From assembly GCA_017354515.1 (NCBI GenBank), contig JAFMQT010000041.1, positions 1 through 16,229 of the forward strand: a stretch of 16,229 bases of DNA, read 5' to 3'. The position numbers and the translations under genes were made by a program. Below the pieces are notes generated by a model. The model ran no database searches and was not told the DNA's origin. It saw only the letters and a list, made by a program, of their open reading frames with translations. Shown here one piece after another: positions 13,385 to 16,229 of the stretch. Origin of the DNA: Nocardia sp. (GTDB lineage Bacteria; Actinomycetota; Actinomycetes; Mycobacteriales; Mycobacteriaceae). The number at the start of each line of letters is the position of its first letter. Positions within the stretch are counted from its first letter, which is position 1.

Positions 13385-13687
13385 TCAGGCCGCGACCTTG
13401 CGCGGGCGGCCGCGCGGCCGCTTGCGGGCGATCACGACTCCCTGGTCGAAGATCTCACCGCCCCACACACCCCACGGCTCACCCCGGTCCAGGGCTGCCG
13501 CCAGGCAGGCGCCCCGGATCGGGCAGGAGGCGCACAACGCCTTGGCCTCTTCCAGATCGGCGGGCTTCTCGGCGAACCACAGGTCCGGGTCGCCGGCTCG
13601 GCAGGGCACGGAAAGCGTGACGCCGCGGTTGCGACGCGGGGCCTCGGTCGAACGGCATGTCACGCGAGAGGTTGTCGCGGTGGACAC
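13385..13687 (-). CDS. whiB7: WhiB7 antibiotic-stress transcription activator
   Basis: A 100-residue Wbl protein. Four Cys (29, 52, 55, 61; the last three spaced C-x2-C-x5-C) bind a [4Fe-4S] cluster. GVWGG (73-77) is the sigma-A contact loop. RGRPR (92-96) near the C-terminus is the AT-hook that separates WhiB7 from other Wbl proteins. In mycobacteria WhiB7 binds sigma-A on promoters with an A/T stretch beside the -35. It activates itself, erm, eis and efflux genes in response to ribosome-targeting drugs. The start is a GTG at 13687 because AAGGAG lies 6-7 nt upstream. A longer frame to 13774 would run into the terminator U-tract and is rejected. Expression is probably controlled by the attenuator leader upstream. 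Confidence 0.96.
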   Translation of the reverse strand: MSTATTSRVTCRSTEAPRRNRGVTLSVPCRAGDPDLWFAEKPADLEEAKALCASCPIRGACLAAALDRGEPWGVWGGEIFDQGVVIARKRPRGRPRKVAA

Positions 13688-13757
13688 GTCTGACTCCTTC
13701 AGCTCGTACAGCGGTTGTCGTAACTCTTGCGAAACCGATGCCGGTTGCCGGAGGCCG

Positions 13758-13800
13758 AAAAAAACTATGGCCACGGTTTCGCTTCGCGCGATCCGTGGCC
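13758..13800 (-). terminator. whiB7 leader attenuator: intrinsic terminator
   Basis: On the minus strand GGCCACGG (13800-13793) pairs perfectly with CCGTGGCC (13776-13769). An inner TCGC/GCGA pairing (13791-13788 with 13782-13779) is also possible. The stem is followed by ATAG and seven consecutive Ts (13764-13758). It lies 19 nt after the uORF stop and about 70 nt before the whiB7 start. It is the only textbook G/C stem plus long U-run in the window. Confidence 0.92.
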
Positions 13801-13808
13801 AGGAGGCT

Positions 13809-13846
13809 GGGTAGTGGGTCTACCCGAACCGACTTCGTTGTCGGTT
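13809..13846 (-). promoter_or_regulatory. Two hairpins at the end of the whiB7 uORF
   Basis: Hairpin 1 is AACCGAC-AACGAA-GTCGGTT (13846-13827), a perfect 7-bp stem inside the last uORF codons. Hairpin 2 is GGGTAG-ACCCA-CTACCC (13825-13809) and contains the uORF stop codon. A ribosome terminating or stalled at the uORF end would melt one or both. The 3' arm of hairpin 1 (CGGTT, 13831-13827) can alternatively pair with AACCG in the terminator (13778-13774), giving a possible antiterminator. The stems are seen; the switching is inferred. Confidence 0.6.
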
Positions 13847-14095
13847 ACTGATCACGGTCGCTGGGTGGATGGGGTGGAGGCGGGCCGAATCCGGCTGCCA
13901 ACCCCGCTGGGACTTGTCTTTGTCGTGTGCGTCGGACGCCATTTCATAGGTGGACGCTTGCAGTCGACCAACGAAAACGCTTGCAATGACGGACGACCCG
14001 GTCACCCGCGGGGAGAAAGCACCCAGGGAGGCGGACATGCACCGGTTGTCCTGTGCCACAGCACTTACCGCATTGCGGGCTGTCGTGCTGCCCAT
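13820..14095 (-). CDS. whiB7 leader uORF (91 codons)
   Basis: The ATG at 14095 has the strongest Shine-Dalgarno in the window, AAGGAGG (14110-14104), with 8-nt spacing. The 91-residue product (MGSTTARNAVSAVAQ...) resembles no protein I know. It is rich in Ser (14) and Ala (12) and ends in an Arg-rich VISNRQRSRFG. The last codons include AGT, CGA, CGA and AGT, which are infrequent in high-GC actinobacteria. The stop TAG lies inside hairpin 2 and just before the attenuator. Translated uORFs in whiB7 leaders are known in mycobacteria to sense slowed translation or amino-acid shortage, and the act of translation rather than the peptide is thought to matter. The longer frame back to 14206 would start upstream of the promoter -10 and is rejected. 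Confidence 0.85.
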   Translation of the reverse strand: MGSTTARNAVSAVAQDNRCMSASLGAFSPRVTGSSVIASVFVGRLQASTYEMASDAHDKDKSQRGWQPDSARLHPIHPATVISNRQRSRFG

Positions 14096-14172
14096 GTTGT
14101 CCACCTCCTTCGACGTAGTGATACCGACTGAAAACTGTGCGCGCCGGAATGCCCTCCCAGTGCGTGATCTCC

Positions 14173-14211
14173 ACCCTACGGGCGCGATACACGACCGCAC
14201 AACCAATTTTT
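14173..14211 (-). promoter_or_regulatory. whiB7 promoter with WhiB7-type A/T element
   Basis: On the minus strand AAAAATT (14211-14205) is followed 2 nt later by a -35 TTGTGC (14202-14197), an 18-bp spacer and a -10 TAGGGT (14178-14173), with a predicted start near 14166. An A/T stretch just upstream of the -35 is the known signature of WhiB7-dependent sigma-A promoters, where the AT-hook binds, so this promoter is probably autoregulated. It starts about 40 nt after the uvrD2 stop. A small hairpin ACCTG-N6-CAGGT (14213-14228) overlaps its upstream edge. Confidence 0.8.
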
Positions 14212-14249
14212 GACCTGCGGTTTCAGGTATTTCGACGCCCCCGGCGGTG

Positions 14250-16229
14250 CTAACGATTGCGCAGCCGCGATCGGACGATCGACAGCAGTTCGGGACCGAA
14301 CTCCCGGCACTTCATTTGGCCGAGGCCCGGGATGGCGGTCAGCGCGGCCTCGTCGGCGGGACACTGTTCGGCGATCGCGGTCAGGGTTTTGACGCTCAGG
14401 ACGGCGTACGGCTTGATGCGCAGTTCCTCGGCCCGTTCGCGACGCCATTCCTGCAGCGCCCCGAGCAGTTCGGTGTCGACCTCGGCCGGACAGCGCGAGC
14501 AGCGGCCCAGCAGGGTGTCGGTGGAGTTGAGCAGCGAACGCCCGCACACCCGGCACCTCGGCAAACGCCGCTCACGCCCGCCGCGCCGACCACTGCCGTG
14601 CGCGATCGCCGAGGCCGGGGATTCGTCGGGCACCACCCCCGCGAGGAAGCGGCTCCGGCGCCGGTTGCGGCGTCGGCCGTCGGCCCGGGCCAGCGCCCAG
14701 GACAGGCGCAGATGCTCGCGAGCCCGGGTGACACCCACATACAGCAGACGGCGTTCCTCCTCGAGCGCCGCTTCATCGACCACCGCACCACCCTCGCCGA
14801 GGACATGGGCGATCGGCAGGATGCCGTCGGTCAGCCCGACCAGGAATACGGCATCCCATTCCAGGCCCTTGGCCGCGTGCAGCGAGGCCAGCGTGACTCC
14901 CTGGACGGTCGGTGGGTGCCGGGCCTGCGAGCGTGCGGCCAGTTCGCGCAGCAGTCCCGCGAAGGCGAGGTCGGGTTCGTGCGCGGCCAATTCCGCGGTG
15001 AGGGTGACCAGTGCGGTGAGCGAGGACCAGCGTTCGCGGGCCTGCGCACCGGCGGGTTCGGTGGCGGTCAGGCCCAGCGGGGCGAGCACCGCGCGCACCA
15101 GATTCACCAGCTCGCCGCCGCGAGCGTCGGGCAGATCGTCGCGCGCGGCGGCCTGACGCAGGGCCTGCACCGCCTGCCGGACCTCGGCGCGCTGGAAGAA
15201 GCCCTCCCCACCGCGGACCTGATACGGGATGCCGGCATCGGTCAATGCCTGCTCGTACATCTCCGACTGCGCGTTGATCCGGTACAGCACCGCGATCTCT
15301 GCGGCCGGAACCCCCCGGCCGAGCAGTGCGGCGATGTCCTTGGCGACCGCGGCGGCCTCGGCGGCCTCGTCCGGATATTCGGCGAATTCGGGTTCCGGCC
15401 CCTCGGGACGCTGACCGACCAGTTGCAGACGGGTGCCCGCGATCCGGCCGCGGGCCGCGCCGATCACCCGGTTGGCCAGCGATACCACCTGCGGGGTGGA
15501 GCGATAGTCACGTTCCAACCGAACCACGGCGGCCTCGGGAAAGCGGCGTGAGAAATCGAGCAGGAAGGCCGGGCTCGCGCCGGTGAACGAGTAGATGGTC
15601 TGATTCGCGTCCCCGACCACGGTCAGATCGTCGCGATCGCCCACCCACGCGTCGAGCACTCGCTGCTGCAGCGGAGTGACGTCCTGATATTCATCGACCA
15701 CGAAGCAGCGGTAGCGGCCCCGAAACTCCTCGGCGACCGCCGGGAAGTCCTCGACCGCGGCGGCGGTGTGCAGCAGCAGATCGTCGAAATCCAGCAGCAT
15801 GCCGTCCGGGGTGTTCTTCAGGGTTTCGTAGCCGGCGTAGGCGGCGGCGATCTTGTCGGCCTGAAATGGGATATCGCGGTGGTGACGCTGGGCGGCGGAC
15901 GCGTAATCCTCGGGCGCCACCAGACACGCCTTGGCCCATTCGATCTCGCCGGCCAGATCCCGCACACTGTCGCTGCCCGTCGGCAGACCGGCCCGGTTCG
16001 CGGCCTGCGCGACCAACGTGAATTTGGAATCGATGAGCTTCCACGGCACATCGCCGACCACCTGAGGCCAGAAATACTTCAGTTGCCGCAGCGCGGCGGC
16101 GTGAAAGGTGCGCGCCTGCACGGTATTCGCCTCGGCGCCCAGGCCCAGGGCGCGCAGCCGCGACCGCAACTCGCCCGCGGCCCGCGCGGTGTAGGTCACC
16201 GACAGGACCTGATCGGCCCGCACATGTCC
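14250..16229 (-). CDS. uvrD2: UvrD2-type SF1A DNA helicase, N-terminus outside window
   Basis: A 3'-5' ATP-dependent DNA helicase for repair and replication. The frame is open to the right edge (GHVRADQVLSVTYT...), so about 40-50 N-terminal residues with the Q motif and Walker A lie outside. Counting from the GTG at 16223: motif Ia-like LSVTYTARAAGELRSRL (7-23), Walker B VVDEYQD (175-181), motif III GDANQTIYSFTGAS (204-217), motif IV RLERDYRST (235-243), motif V VTLASLHAAKGLEWDAVFLV (443-462) and motif VI EERRLLYVGVTRAREHL (489-505). Then comes a tetracysteine zinc motif (Cys557, 560, 575, 578) and an HRDC domain (about 585-657, ending AIPGLGQMKCREFGPELLSIV). Tetracysteine plus HRDC identifies UvrD2 rather than UvrD1 or PcrA. 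It is followed by the whiB7 promoter. Confidence 0.96.
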   Translation of the reverse strand, partial: GHVRADQVLSVTYTARAAGELRSRLRALGLGAEANTVQARTFHAAALRQLKYFWPQVVGDVPWKLIDSKFTLVAQAANRAGLPTGSDSVRDLAGEIEWAKACLVAPEDYASAAQRHHRDIPFQADKIAAAYAGYETLKNTPDGMLLDFDDLLLHTAAAVEDFPAVAEEFRGRYRCFVVDEYQDVTPLQQRVLDAWVGDRDDLTVVGDANQTIYSFTGASPAFLLDFSRRFPEAAVVRLERDYRSTPQVVSLANRVIGAARGRIAGTRLQLVGQRPEGPEPEFAEYPDEAAEAAAVAKDIAALLGRGVPAAEIAVLYRINAQSEMYEQALTDAGIPYQVRGGEGFFQRAEVRQAVQALRQAAARDDLPDARGGELVNLVRAVLAPLGLTATEPAGAQARERWSSLTALVTLTAELAAHEPDLAFAGLLRELAARSQARHPPTVQGVTLASLHAAKGLEWDAVFLVGLTDGILPIAHVLGEGGAVVDEAALEEERRLLYVGVTRAREHLRLSWALARADGRRRNRRRSRFLAGVVPDESPASAIAHGSGRRGGRERRLPRCRVCGRSLLNSTDTLLGRCSRCPAEVDTELLGALQEWRRERAEELRIKPYAVLSVKTLTAIAEQCPADEAALTAIPGLGQMKCREFGPELLSIVRSRLRNR

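Larger units (their letters stand above)
13688..14249 (-). promoter_or_regulatory. whiB7 regulatory leader and intergenic region
   Basis: The 562 bp between the uvrD2 stop and the whiB7 start has no conventional gene. From the promoter downstream it contains an untranslated segment of about 70 nt, the 91-codon uORF, two hairpins, the intrinsic terminator and a 70-nt spacer with the whiB7 Shine-Dalgarno. After the terminator, CGGTTTCGC (13737-13729) is an exact complement of GCGAAACCG in the terminator (13782-13774). In readthrough RNA these could pair and hide neither the Shine-Dalgarno nor the start codon. Confidence 0.85.

Noticed and set aside
13944..14192. A second minus-strand leader frame (82 codons) overlapping the whiB7 uORF
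   Set aside because: It has no Shine-Dalgarno, begins within the predicted promoter region, and is out of frame with the uORF that has a perfect Shine-Dalgarno.
14221..14260. Strong terminator for uvrD2
   Set aside because: Only a 5-bp hairpin (ACCTG/CAGGT) followed by AAAAATT is present. It overlaps the whiB7 promoter and is too weak to list as a terminator.
1..16229. CRISPR arrays, insertion sequences, rRNA genes or prophage
   Set aside because: No regularly spaced repeats, transposase or integrase motifs, rRNA sequence or phage structural proteins were seen on either strand.

Overview
This window is high-GC chromosomal DNA from a mycolic-acid actinomycete. The best guess is Nocardia or a close relative. 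The order uvrD2 - whiB7 - ABC1 kinase - E1-like/cyclodehydratase-domain gene - DUF2342 metalloprotease homologue - PDZ/Lon-like protease - UPF0182 membrane protein matches, from memory, the Mycobacterium tuberculosis block Rv3198c-Rv3193c. Protein lengths agree closely with that block, and the codons are strongly G/C-biased at third positions.

Layout. (1) Positions 1-3148 look accessory. They hold the 3' part of a multi-pass membrane protein with a long hydrophilic tail (VirB6/TrbL-like topology only), a convergent nitroreductase, and a VapBC-type toxin-antitoxin pair with a clear palindromic operator. (2) Positions 3155-3270 carry an initiator tRNA-fMet on the minus strand, with a recognisable promoter and a strong terminator. 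(3) Positions 3271-3834 are a gene-free, partly AT-rich region with two CRP-like sites and a structured leader. It precedes a secreted resuscitation-promoting-factor-like protein, which ends at a long terminator hairpin. (4) Positions 4452-13275 are the conserved block: UPF0182 (minus), a PPA1357-family protein (plus), PDZ/Lon-like protease (minus), DUF2342 protein, E1-like protein and ABC1 kinase (all plus). (5) Positions 13385-16229 hold whiB7 behind a ~480-nt leader, then uvrD2, which runs off the right edge without its N-terminus.

The most informative region is the whiB7 control region on the minus strand. In order, it has an A/T-rich element beside a -35, a -10, a 91-codon upstream ORF with a perfect Shine-Dalgarno, two small hairpins at the uORF stop, a textbook intrinsic terminator with a seven-U run, and then whiB7 with its own AAGGAG. 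This is the architecture of translation-coupled attenuation of an antibiotic-stress regulator. It is known in mycobacteria but is visible here with a long uORF and a specific candidate antiterminator pairing.

A second pattern is that five genes of the conserved block (starts 7702, 9326, 9376, 10931, 11932) lack a Shine-Dalgarno. Each has a -10-like hexamer 6-7 nt before the start codon, suggesting leaderless transcripts. The rpf, UPF0182, whiB7 and uORF starts have strong Shine-Dalgarno sequences. Two DnaA-box-like nonamers lie 19 bp apart just before the E1-like gene.

Most of the other long reading frames are antisense or out-of-frame shadows caused by high GC. Family assignments come from recognition of the translated sequences, with no database search.
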